A stretch of 56,053 nucleotides of DNA from an uncultured Lachnospiraceae bacterium (GTDB lineage Bacteria > Bacillota > Clostridia > Lachnospirales > Lachnospiraceae): contig CAMNCH010000003.1 of assembly GCA_946534145.1 (NCBI GenBank), positions 1-56,053 of the forward strand, written 5' to 3'. Position 1 is the first letter of the stretch, and the number at the start of each line of letters is the position of its first letter. The notes below the pieces were generated by a model. It did no database searches. It saw only the letters and a list, made by a program, of their open reading frames with translations, and was not told the DNA's origin. The position numbers were made by a program, and so were the translations under genes. Shown in pieces: positions 32,581-40,872 of the stretch.

Positions 32581-34236
32581 TTATTTCCTCCGTTTTTTCT
32601 CTAACAATCCTGCCAGCACAAAAACGAAAGGAGAATTCCAGTATATGGTTATTTCGTTAAGTGAATAGCAGTCAATATGGTCGAGATAACACTTCATGGG
32701 AGCCGAATCCTTGGGAACTTCTCTTGCTCTTTCATCCTGAAGTCCTACATTGGGACCTCCGGAAACAAGTCCCGGCCAGGGCTCTTCAATGTTATCTACG
32801 GCCGTAGGGCGAAGATGGGGATTCTTAAAGGCCTTCTCGCCGTTACCCGTTACATAGCTCGTATCCATACTGTTGCATCCGAGTATGTAGTCGATTCCCG
32901 CATCAATCGCTTTTTTATATTCATCACGGTGAGATATTCCGTCTGCAACCGTGAGTACCATTAAATACTTCAAAAGCTCCATGTTGCTTCCCCAGATAAA
33001 ATCCTTTTTATCCATGCAAAGCCCAAAGCCGTTTCTTTTACCATTATCACACAAGCGGTCCGCTTCGTCTAAAAAGTATTTATTAATTTCTTCTGATATT
33101 TTTATTTTGTCACCGATCAAAAGAAGGGACAGACATCCGAGTCCGGCCACATCTCCCCAGCCAAGAGCGGTAAAGACTCCTCCCTGATAGAGTTTAAATT
33201 GGGTAACACTGTCAAAGTTCTCAAGTCTTTCTCTCTGAAGGATGGCATCCGCATAGTAATCCTCCTCGCCGGTAGCCTCGTACAAAGAAGCCGCCGCCCA
33301 GAATCTGTTGGAGATATCCTCGAATTCACCGTATTCGCCGGTATTGGAGCCGGGGGCATTTTTAAAAAGAAGAGGATTAGGATTCTCTGTAAGCCACTCA
33401 TATGCCTTAAGCGCCGCATTCATGAGACGGTCAGCATATGCCTTGTCATATTCTTTGTACACGGTATATGCAAGGGCAAATACTGCTGCCACATCCGCAG
33501 TTGCCATAGAGGATACGGGGAAAAGAAACAGTTCTTCCTTATCATCCTCGGGCATCACAAAAGGCGCATGATTAAAAGTCGTAACTTTGTGCCATACAGA
33601 GCCGTTTTCTCTTTGCATCTTTAATAAGAAGTCAAGCTCGACCTTAACCTCGCTTAATATGTCGGGAAGTTCTCCCCCGTCACACTTAACCGCCGGAATA
33701 TCAAACTTAACATCCAAAAGGCTCTTAAAGAATCTTACGCCATACAAAAGATGAGCAACCGCAACCGCTCCCGCAGTTGAATATCTTCCGAAATCTCCGG
33801 CATCATGCCAGCCGCCCGTTACATCTACAGGCTCGCAGTCTTCGCCGTAAACCGTAGCTTTACTCATATGGCAGGGCTTATGATAATAAACGCCCGCATA
33901 TTTCTCATCAAGGGCATCTCCACAACGCAGAAAATAAAAGCATTTGCAAATGTCCTTCATAAGCTTGTCGTAAACATTTCCGGCTATCTCAAAAGAAACC
34001 GACTTAACACCGTCGGCCGTTACTCTGTATTTGCCGGGCTTGTTAAAATCGTTAAATTCCGCAACATAAGTATCTTCTCCGGAAATATCATCCGTTCCGA
34101 AGTGACCGGTCCTGCCCCGGTATACGACATTTTCTTTGTCATCTATAATCTCAAAATCAGGGGCTGCGAAATTGAGCACAGCCTTTTTGCTGCTGCCTTC
34201 CAAATACCCTACCTGATTAACATATACTGCTTTCAT
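32581..34236 (-). CDS. intracellular GH9 cellodextrinase-like glucanase
   Basis: A 551-aa endoglucanase/cellodextrinase. An N-terminal Ig-like CelD_N domain (MKAVYVNQVGYLEGSSKKAV to about 85) precedes the GH9 (alpha/alpha)6 barrel. The catalytic base lies in TGGWHDAGDFGRY, the conserved substrate His/Arg in FKNPHLRPTAVD, and the acid Glu in YSLNEITIYWNSP. There is no signal peptide, cell-wall anchor or dockerin, so it should cleave imported cellodextrins in the cytoplasm. Length and design resemble the Butyrivibrio fibrisolvens cellodextrinase Ced1. It heads the five-gene operon behind a good promoter. Start ATG follows CGGAGGG. Confidence 0.9.
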   Translation of the reverse strand: MKAVYVNQVGYLEGSSKKAVLNFAAPDFEIIDDKENVVYRGRTGHFGTDDISGEDTYVAEFNDFNKPGKYRVTADGVKSVSFEIAGNVYDKLMKDICKCFYFLRCGDALDEKYAGVYYHKPCHMSKATVYGEDCEPVDVTGGWHDAGDFGRYSTAGAVAVAHLLYGVRFFKSLLDVKFDIPAVKCDGGELPDILSEVKVELDFLLKMQRENGSVWHKVTTFNHAPFVMPEDDKEELFLFPVSSMATADVAAVFALAYTVYKEYDKAYADRLMNAALKAYEWLTENPNPLLFKNAPGSNTGEYGEFEDISNRFWAAASLYEATGEEDYYADAILQRERLENFDSVTQFKLYQGGVFTALGWGDVAGLGCLSLLLIGDKIKISEEINKYFLDEADRLCDNGKRNGFGLCMDKKDFIWGSNMELLKYLMVLTVADGISHRDEYKKAIDAGIDYILGCNSMDTSYVTGNGEKAFKNPHLRPTAVDNIEEPWPGLVSGGPNVGLQDERAREVPKDSAPMKCYLDHIDCYSLNEITIYWNSPFVFVLAGLLEKKRRK

Positions 34237-34267
34237 ATAATAACCCTCCGAAATACTTTCTTATTAC

Positions 34268-34296
34268 AGTATATATTTTCAGGTTTTTTATCGCAA
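34268..34296 (-). promoter_or_regulatory. promoter of the GH9-copA-GDE-DUF853-GT2 operon
   Basis: Minus strand TTGCGA (34291-34296), 17-base spacer, TATACT (34268-34273), 32 bases before the GH9 start. Confidence 0.7.
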
Positions 34297-34297
34297 T

Positions 34298-34334
34298 AAA
34301 AAAGCATTGCGATTTTTTAATCACAACGCTTTTT
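34298..34334 (-). terminator. terminator of the surface protein gene
   Basis: On the minus strand, AGCGTTGTGATT pairs imperfectly with AATCGCAATGCT and is followed by TTTTTT. It overlaps the stop codon of the surface protein and lies just upstream of the GH9 promoter. Confidence 0.75.
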
Positions 34335-35982
34335 ATTTCTTCTTCGCTCTTTTCTTGTCTATAAAACTGCTAAGAATAACTATGGTTCCGGATGCGAAAG
34401 CAAAAAGAAGAATTCTTAAAAACCACTTCACAAAATCCATCAGGTCACCGCCCTTGGCAGAAGCCTTTGCGGAGTCCATACCCGGTGCTTTGGCAATTTC
34501 TTCGTCCATCACTTCTCTTACCGCAAGTGCGTAAGAGCTGAATCTGTCGGTTTCAAAAGAAAGAGAACCGTCTCTGTTGACCTTAACGGGAATGATGGTG
34601 GTTTCCTTGCCGTGAATACGAATTACCACATACTCCATTCCTTTGGGACAGGGAATGTCCTTGGGTCTTGGAAGGGTAAGGGTAACCTTATCCGTCATCT
34701 CATTGTAGGTACCGAGTTCTTCACCGTCCTCGGTTTTAATTAAAATGCTGATGTTGAAGTATTTGCCGATTTTTAAATTGCTGTGCTCATTGTCGGCAGC
34801 AACGCGGACAAATGCCTCGGCATCGCTTGCGGGAATCGAGTCTGCTTCAACCTTTTCCACCAAAAGCTCTGCTGAAATCTCTTTTCCTTCGGAAATTGCC
34901 TTTTCAATCTTATTTAAGGTTTCCTCGGAAACTCTTCCCTTTGCCGAATCCCGGTCGTCGGTTATTTCCTGAATAAGTCCGTCTATGGTGTCGGAAATCT
35001 GCTTCTGAAGCTTTGAAACAGACCGCTCATCCACTCCGGCGGGGACTGTAGCCGCAATTCGGTGATTAAGTACCTCTCCTATTATTGTGGTTTCAATACG
35101 CTTGGGCAAATATATATCTTCGTTTTTGGCAACCTGAATCGATTCTTCCTTTTTCTGCTCGGATACTTTCGGAGCGGGAGGTGTTTCAATTACAGGATCA
35201 TTCTTAACGATTTCTTTTTCCGGAACAGGCTCCGGTTCGGGTTCGGGCGCAGGAGCGGGAGCGGGCGAGGGTGCAGGTGCAGGCGCAGGTTCCTGTTCTG
35301 CGGGAGGCTCCTCCGGGGGATCCTCAGGCTCCTTATCGGGATTTTCTATAGGCGGAGTGTCTCCTATTATTATGGGATCGTCTCCTGAAATGTCATCATC
35401 ATCGGGATCGGTCTCATCAGGCTTGTAGGTAACCAGCATTTCGTCGTAAATATTTTCATATTTGTCCAAAAAGAACATTATGACGCTTGTAAGTTCCCTG
35501 ATGGCCGCATTGTCTCCGTAAAAGAAATAATCTCTGAGATCTGCGGGAGGGGTGTAAGTACCGCCCTTTATATCTTCTGAAGGAATCTCCGTTCCCGTAT
35601 TGATAATGGTACAGGTATTATCCTTTAATAATATAGCTTCGTCTTCTTTGGTCAGTTCTGCGTAAACAGTAGTATTGTCAACAAACAGATAGTATAATAC
35701 TTCTCCGGAATAAGGAGCGAGATTGTCGGACTGTCGTAAGTCTGCGGCCGAAAGTTCTACACTCAGACCGTTTTCCGCCTTGCCGCCTTCAAAGATGTTT
35801 ACGGTTACAAGTCTGCCGTCGGGATAAATACCGGTTCTTTGAATCCACTTTCTGTCATCGGGGGATTCAAGAACGGTTTCGCCGTCTTTTACCGTAAACG
35901 CATATGAACTTGTAGCGCCCATAAGCAGGGCCATTGCAAACGCCAGCAAAAGTGCTTTAAGCGTTTTTGCGCCTGATTTCAT
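34333..35982 (-). CDS. secreted surface protein with Pro-rich linker and C-terminal membrane anchor
   Basis: I do not recognise the family. The 549-aa product starts with a signal peptide (LKALLLAFAMALLMGATSSYA) and has an N-terminal domain of about 150 residues. An acidic then Pro-Ala-Glu-rich linker follows (about 190-270, repeats of PAPAP and PEPEPE). A folded part of about 240 residues contains beta-rich segments, such as NISILIKTEDGEELGTYNEM and SYALAVREVMDEE. A final membrane helix (about 520-541) is followed by a KKRAKKK stop-transfer tail. It is not an LPxTG anchor. The layout suggests a wall-spanning stalk holding the N-terminal domain outside. Start follows GGAGGATAAG. It is monocistronic. 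Confidence 0.75.
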   Translation of the reverse strand: MKSGAKTLKALLLAFAMALLMGATSSYAFTVKDGETVLESPDDRKWIQRTGIYPDGRLVTVNIFEGGKAENGLSVELSAADLRQSDNLAPYSGEVLYYLFVDNTTVYAELTKEDEAILLKDNTCTIINTGTEIPSEDIKGGTYTPPADLRDYFFYGDNAAIRELTSVIMFFLDKYENIYDEMLVTYKPDETDPDDDDISGDDPIIIGDTPPIENPDKEPEDPPEEPPAEQEPAPAPAPSPAPAPAPEPEPEPVPEKEIVKNDPVIETPPAPKVSEQKKEESIQVAKNEDIYLPKRIETTIIGEVLNHRIAATVPAGVDERSVSKLQKQISDTIDGLIQEITDDRDSAKGRVSEETLNKIEKAISEGKEISAELLVEKVEADSIPASDAEAFVRVAADNEHSNLKIGKYFNISILIKTEDGEELGTYNEMTDKVTLTLPRPKDIPCPKGMEYVVIRIHGKETTIIPVKVNRDGSLSFETDRFSSYALAVREVMDEEIAKAPGMDSAKASAKGGDLMDFVKWFLRILLFAFASGTIVILSSFIDKKRAKKK

Positions 35983-36135
35983 ACCGGCTTATCCTCCGCA
36001 TGCACCATTTAATGCATTTTTAGTGTCAACGATTTATAATATCGGATAATGATTAACTTTTTATTAGAATAACTTTTGTGGTACACTATTTTATGAAATA
36101 TTGGGGCTTTTTGCAATAGCATAGAAAGGTTTTAT

Positions 36136-37359
36136 ATGTCCGATTTAACAAAAAATGTGGTTGTTACCTTAAAAAAGGGCGAAGGCCGTACCATTAAGGC
36201 CGGCGGCGCCTGGATTTATGACAATGAAATAGATACGATTACAGGTTCTTTTACCAACGGTGACATCGTAAGGGTTCATGATTTCGACGGCTACCCCATG
36301 GGTTCAGGCTTCATCAATCAGAACTCTAAGATTCGTGTGCGCATGCTGACCCGTAAGGCGGAACAGGTTGTTGACGAAGCGTTTTTATACAGTCGTGTTC
36401 AGGCTGCCTGGGATTACAGAAAGGCAGTTATGCCTGCTGCCGACTTAAACTGCTGCCGTATTATTTTCGGCGAGGCTGACTGGCTTCCCGGACTTACGGT
36501 CGACAAATACGATGATGTTTTGGTTGTCGAGTGTCTGGCTCTCGGCATGGAACCACTTAAAGTCATACTGATAAATGCGTTAAAAGAAATCCTTTCCAAA
36601 GACGGTTTCAAGATTCGCGGAGTCTATGAACGCTCCGACGCTCCCGTGCGCAAAAAAGAAGGTCTTGCGCCTTATAAAGGCTTTATCGGTGACGAATTCG
36701 ATACCAATGTTGAGATAGTCGAAAACGGTATTCACTATATGGTCGATGTGGTAAACGGCCAGAAAACCGGTTTCTTTTTGGACCAGAAATACAATCGCCT
36801 TGCCATGCACAGAATCTGCCGCAGCAAAAAGGTGCTTGATTGCTTTACGCACATGGGTACTTTTGCTCTTAACGCCGGCATCGCGGGTGCATCTTCCGTT
36901 GAAGGCCTTGATATTTCGGAATTCGCTGTTGCACAAGCTACCGAAAATGCCCGCCGCAACAATCTTTCCGACACGGTTAAGTTTCGCGCCGCCAACGTTC
37001 TCGACGAGCTTCCCAAGCTTTATGAACAGGGCGAAAGTTACGATGTAGTCATCCTCGACCCTCCTGCTTTTACCAAATCCAGAGAAGCCACAAAAAACGC
37101 TATCAAAGGCTATCGCGAGATTAACATGAAAGGTCTTAAGCTTGTGCGGGATGGAGGTTTCCTTGCTACCTGCTCCTGTTCCCACTTCATGACTCAGGAA
37201 CTTTTCACGGAAGTCATCGGCCAGGCTGCCAAAGCAGTGCACAAGCGCATCCGCCAGGTAGAGTTTCGTACCCAGGCCTGCGACCACCCCATTCTTTGGG
37301 CCGCAGATGAATCTTATTATTTAAAGTTTTATATCTTCCAGATTTGTGAGGAAAAGTAA
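36136..37359 (+). CDS. rlmI: class I rRNA large-subunit methyltransferase, RlmI-like
   Basis: A 407-aa SAM-dependent methyltransferase. The N-terminal PUA-like domain (VVVTLKKGEGRTIKAGGAWIYDNEID) is followed by an EEHEE-type bridge (FGEADWLPGLTVDKYDDVLV). The Rossmann domain has VNGQKTGFFLDQKYNR, motif I VLDCFTHMGTFALNAG, and motif IV VVILDPPAFTKSR. The catalytic Cys-containing SCSHFM motif of the m5C RlmI family (ATCSCSHFMTQELF) is present. It probably methylates a cytosine of 23S rRNA. Start follows AGAAAGG. The downstream membrane gene begins three bases after its stop, so they share a transcript. Confidence 0.9.
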   Translation: MSDLTKNVVVTLKKGEGRTIKAGGAWIYDNEIDTITGSFTNGDIVRVHDFDGYPMGSGFINQNSKIRVRMLTRKAEQVVDEAFLYSRVQAAWDYRKAVMPAADLNCCRIIFGEADWLPGLTVDKYDDVLVVECLALGMEPLKVILINALKEILSKDGFKIRGVYERSDAPVRKKEGLAPYKGFIGDEFDTNVEIVENGIHYMVDVVNGQKTGFFLDQKYNRLAMHRICRSKKVLDCFTHMGTFALNAGIAGASSVEGLDISEFAVAQATENARRNNLSDTVKFRAANVLDELPKLYEQGESYDVVILDPPAFTKSREATKNAIKGYREINMKGLKLVRDGGFLATCSCSHFMTQELFTEVIGQAAKAVHKRIRQVEFRTQACDHPILWAADESYYLKFYIFQICEEK

Positions 37360-37362
37360 CTA

Positions 37363-38901
37363 ATGACGGTCAATCATTTAACAAAAAAAGAACATACTGC
37401 AGTCTCCGTCCTTTTTACTGTTATAGCCGCTTTCTTTGGAATAATCCATATCGGTATATCTGTCTTAAATCTTTTCTTTTCCAAAGAACTGCCTTTATAC
37501 GCAAGACATCTTTTTCTTTTTCCAAATTTAGTTTTGCTGCTTGGTTTTATTCTTTTTGGGAGCTGTCTGTATTTTTTGACCCGCCACGTCGGGCTTCCGA
37601 GGGGTGTTGAAACGCATCAGGCGATTTGGAAATGGAGTCTGTTTGTCGCTCTTTTTGTCTTTCAGCTTGTCTTTACATACAATACATATGCCTCTGTCGG
37701 TTGGGACCCCGGCATGCTGTTTGGGTCTGCCCAGCAGATTATTGAGGGTAGATTTGAAAACGTTGAATACTTTTCTCAGTATCCCAACAATATCCTGACC
37801 CTTAAGTATATTGTTTTGATTAAGCGGCTTTCTTTGGCGGTCGGTATTCCGGCAATTTCCGACGGATGCTATACATTGCTTGTAATAAACTGCGTAATAA
37901 ACAGTGTCACGGGTATACTGCTGTACTCTCTGACAAAGAAACTGTGCGGAGTCAAATGTGCTTTATTCGGCTGGTTTTTATACGCTCTGCTTATCGGTAC
38001 CAGTGCACATCTGGATGTTTATTATACGGATTCTATCGCAATACTCTTTCCGGTTTTGATTGCTTATCTGTGGATTTGTATGGATACGACTTGGTGTTTT
38101 GTCCTTATAGGTCTGCTCGGAGCTTTTTCACTATTTTTAAAGCCTCAGGCGTGCATTATCCTTATTGCTGTTTTTTTAATAGAAGCGAGCAAATTACTCA
38201 GTTCTAAATTCAGGACCCGTGAGTCGGCTTTAAGACTTCTTTTCATGATAGCCGGTTCCGCATCGGGAATTATTATCGGCAAGCTTTTGTCCGTGAATTC
38301 TCTCGGCCTTGACCCGGAAAAATCCATGGGACTGGCCCACTATTTTATGATGGGGTTACATGATGTCGGTTCCTATGCAGGGGCAGACGTGGACTTTTCT
38401 GCCTCATTTGCCACCAAAGCAGCCAGAAACAGCGCAGATATGCAGGAAGCCTTTCGACGCATCAAAGAATATGATTTTTCTTCTTTTATCAATCATGTGG
38501 TTAAAAAGGCGCTTTTCAATTACCATGACGGTTGTTTCGGCAATTTCACCGCAGACTTTTTCTGGCTTAACGAAAGGGTTTGCACCAACCGCCTTTCAGC
38601 TTTCCTGACCAATCTTATAAGAGGCGGCGGAAGAGCTCACCCGATTTTTGAAGCAGTTAAGCAGGCGACCTGGCTGTTTGTTATTTCTCTGTCTTCGATT
38701 CTTCCCTTCCGTCAGCATGCTTTTGACCAAAAGGCCCGCGAAAAGGCTGCCGGTTTAATGCTTTCGCTTATAGGCATATTTCTTTTTCTTATGCTTTTTG
38801 AGGCCAATGCCAGATATTTGTATATATACTCGCCGATTTTTATTATTACCGCTCTGACAGTATTTGCCAAAGCACAGAATACAGGAGAACAATATGAATA
38901 A
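37363..38901 (+). CDS. GT-C (family 39-like) membrane glycosyltransferase
   Basis: The 512-aa product has about 11-12 membrane helices. The first long outer loop has GWDPGMLFGSAQQIIEG, where an Asp in this position is the hallmark of PMT/ArnT-like GT-C enzymes, followed by EYFSQYPNNILTL. This pattern is common in Lachnospiraceae proteins annotated as family 39 glycosyltransferases. It should transfer a sugar from a polyprenyl-phosphate donor on the outer face; the acceptor is unknown. It follows the RlmI-like gene by three bases and overlaps the GNAT gene by eight bases. Confidence 0.75.
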   Translation: MTVNHLTKKEHTAVSVLFTVIAAFFGIIHIGISVLNLFFSKELPLYARHLFLFPNLVLLLGFILFGSCLYFLTRHVGLPRGVETHQAIWKWSLFVALFVFQLVFTYNTYASVGWDPGMLFGSAQQIIEGRFENVEYFSQYPNNILTLKYIVLIKRLSLAVGIPAISDGCYTLLVINCVINSVTGILLYSLTKKLCGVKCALFGWFLYALLIGTSAHLDVYYTDSIAILFPVLIAYLWICMDTTWCFVLIGLLGAFSLFLKPQACIILIAVFLIEASKLLSSKFRTRESALRLLFMIAGSASGIIIGKLLSVNSLGLDPEKSMGLAHYFMMGLHDVGSYAGADVDFSASFATKAARNSADMQEAFRRIKEYDFSSFINHVVKKALFNYHDGCFGNFTADFFWLNERVCTNRLSAFLTNLIRGGGRAHPIFEAVKQATWLFVISLSSILPFRQHAFDQKAREKAAGLMLSLIGIFLFLMLFEANARYLYIYSPIFIITALTVFAKAQNTGEQYE

Positions 38902-39478
38902 TAATATAGAAATAATCCCCCTTCCCAAATCCAAATGGAAAGGAGCCACTATACCGCTTACCACCAGAAGCGACAGTTACTACGATTTTGATATAAAGCC
39001 TTTGGACGATAAGGGTTGCACCATTACTCTTACCAAGAAGCCTTCTGAAAAAGAAATCATCCATACTCCCGAAGAATACGACTACCCGGATTCTTTGTAC
39101 CAGGATCACTGGGAGGGTGCCGAAGCCTTCGGAGTTGTGGGCGATAACGGTGAGCTGAAAGCCTGCATTGAAGTCTGCCCCGAGGAATGGGCCAACAGAC
39201 TTATGGTTACGGAGCTTTGGATATGCGACGAGCTTCGCGGAATCGGCTTGGGTAAGAGGCTTATGGACAAGGCCAAAGAAGTTGCCAAGACTCAGGGCCG
39301 TCGTGCCATCACCCTTGAAACTCAGTCCTGTAATACCAATGCCATAGGTTTCTATCTTCATCAGGGCTTTGAGTTAATCGGCTTTGATACCTGCTGCTAT
39401 ACCAACGCCGATATAGACAGGCGCGAGGTTCGCATTAATCTTGGATTTTTCTTTCACAGGGAGCCTCGCAGAAATTAA
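38894..39478 (+). CDS. GNAT family N-acetyltransferase
   Basis: The 194-aa protein has the GNAT acetyl-CoA motif in VTELWICDELRGIGLGKRLM (Q/RxxGxG/A form RGIGLGKR), then AITLETQSCNTNAIGFYLHQGF. The LETQ-N-A-FY-GF and following D-YTN pattern resembles streptothricin acetyltransferases (Sat family), but this sub-pattern is also found in GNATs of other or unknown substrate, so resistance is not implied. The first about 70 residues precede the core. I chose ATG 38894 because GGAGA lies six bases upstream; it overlaps the preceding gene. Substrate unknown. Confidence 0.8.
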   Translation: MNNNIEIIPLPKSKWKGATIPLTTRSDSYYDFDIKPLDDKGCTITLTKKPSEKEIIHTPEEYDYPDSLYQDHWEGAEAFGVVGDNGELKACIEVCPEEWANRLMVTELWICDELRGIGLGKRLMDKAKEVAKTQGRRAITLETQSCNTNAIGFYLHQGFELIGFDTCCYTNADIDRREVRINLGFFFHREPRRN

Positions 39479-39485
39479 AGATATT

Positions 39486-39514
39486 TTGACGGCACAATAA
39501 AACTGATATAAAAT
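39486..39514 (+). promoter_or_regulatory. promoter of the antiporter-trkA operon
   Basis: TTGACG (39486-39491), 17-base spacer, TAAAAT (39509-39514). Confidence 0.75.
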
Positions 39515-39529
39515 ACTGTTATGTAAAAA

Positions 39530-39561
39530 GGATATCTGAATAAGTTTAGATATTCTTTTTT
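39530..39561 (+). terminator. terminator-like hairpin inside the antiporter leader
   Basis: GGATATCT (39530-39537) pairs with AGATATTC (39548-39555, one G-U) around a 10-base loop and is followed by six T. It lies after the predicted start site (about 39521) and before the antiporter start at 39583, so it would attenuate this operon. It could also end the upstream GNAT transcript. Confidence 0.6.
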
Positions 39562-39582
39562 CTTTCAGAGGGGTAGAGTTTT

Positions 39583-40872
39583 ATGAATGTATTGTTGTTT
39601 TTGATTATCGTATTGATTTTTATTGTCGGAATCGGCTTGCTTAACGAGCGGGTTTTTAAGCTCCAGAGCGACATCGCGCTGATTCTGTTTTCTTTAATAA
39701 TATCTCTGGGGCTTCTTCTTGCGAGAAAATGTTCCGATATCGATTCCCTTAATAACTTTATAGACAGACTCGGCGACTTTGGATTTGAAGAATATCTTAT
39801 GGACGGCGTCCTCTGCTTCATGCTTTTTGCGGGAGCCAGCAAAGTCAATATGAACAAATTCAAGCAGAATATCCGCCCCATTTCCCTTCTTGCTCTTTTG
39901 ACTACCGTTATATCTTCCGTATTTTACGGAATTTTATTCTACCTTGTGAGCCTGCTCTTTAAGCTTCCCCTTGATATAACATCCTGCATTTTGCTCGGCT
40001 GTGTGGTTTCTCCCACCGACCCTATTGCTGCAACGGGTATTCTTAACAAGATTGGTCTTTCCAAAAATGTTTGCTCTGTTATTGAGAACGAGTCCCTCTT
40101 TAACGACGGTACCGGCGTAACGCTTTTTATCTTTGTCCGCGGTCTCATTACCAAAAGCGAAGGCTCCAACTTCATGGTGCTTTTCTTCAAAGAAATCCTC
40201 GGAGCAATTGCGGTTGCGCTGGTAATGTCCTCAATCTTCTTTGCATTGATTAAACTTACAAGAGACCCTATCAAATATATACTTATTTCTCTTCTTAATG
40301 TTTCCCTTGTATATATCATCTGCGAACACTTGGGATTCTCGGGCGTAATTGCCTCTGTTGTATGCGGAATGTATTTCTCTTATGCCTTCTCAAGAATTGA
40401 GAACCGTGTAGTGGTTATAGATGAAAAAGAATACTACAAGGACTTTTGGGAGATTCTCGAGTCAATTCTCAACGCAGTTTTATTTGTAATGATAGCCCTG
40501 CTGGTACTTAATATCGAGCTTAGTAAATATGTTCTTTTGCTGGTGCCCGTAGCAATTCTCGCTATAATCATTTCAAGAGCTTTCGGCGTATTCATAAGCA
40601 GCCTCTTGACCGGTCGCAAAATGCCCGGTAATTACAGCCTCAGGGAGTATGTATGCTTAATGACCTGGTCGGCACTTAAAGGCGGACTTTCTTTGGCACT
40701 GGCACTGGGCACCAGGGAATTCCTTCCACATGATGTGTACCTGATATTTATGAACGTAACCTTTGTAACCATTTTCTTTACGGTTTTGGTACAGGGCTTA
40801 ACTATAAAGAAAGTTTATTTTTCACTTGAAAAGCACAAAACAGAGAGACTTAAAAGGGAGAAAAGCAAATGA
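39583..40872 (+). CDS. CPA1-type Na+/H+ (or K+/H+) antiporter
   Basis: The 429-aa membrane protein has 12-13 helices. CPA1 motifs are clear: VVSPTDPIAATGILNKIG (the unwound-helix PTDP motif) and ENESLFNDGTGVTLFIF (the ND ion site), with a later Arg-rich LTGRKMPGNYSLREYVCLMTW segment. It exports Na+ or K+ in exchange for protons and helps set internal pH and ion content. It starts nine bases after AGAGGGG. Its stop overlaps the trkA start by four bases (ATGA), so the two are made together; the NAD-binding TrkA may gate it. The ion cannot be told from sequence. Confidence 0.9.
   Translation: MNVLLFLIIVLIFIVGIGLLNERVFKLQSDIALILFSLIISLGLLLARKCSDIDSLNNFIDRLGDFGFEEYLMDGVLCFMLFAGASKVNMNKFKQNIRPISLLALLTTVISSVFYGILFYLVSLLFKLPLDITSCILLGCVVSPTDPIAATGILNKIGLSKNVCSVIENESLFNDGTGVTLFIFVRGLITKSEGSNFMVLFFKEILGAIAVALVMSSIFFALIKLTRDPIKYILISLLNVSLVYIICEHLGFSGVIASVVCGMYFSYAFSRIENRVVVIDEKEYYKDFWEILESILNAVLFVMIALLVLNIELSKYVLLLVPVAILAIIISRAFGVFISSLLTGRKMPGNYSLREYVCLMTWSALKGGLSLALALGTREFLPHDVYLIFMNVTFVTIFFTVLVQGLTIKKVYFSLEKHKTERLKREKSK

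Noticed and set aside
38894..39478. Streptothricin resistance acetyltransferase
   Set aside because: The GNAT motif pattern is similar, but many chromosomal GNATs share it; calling resistance would go beyond the evidence.
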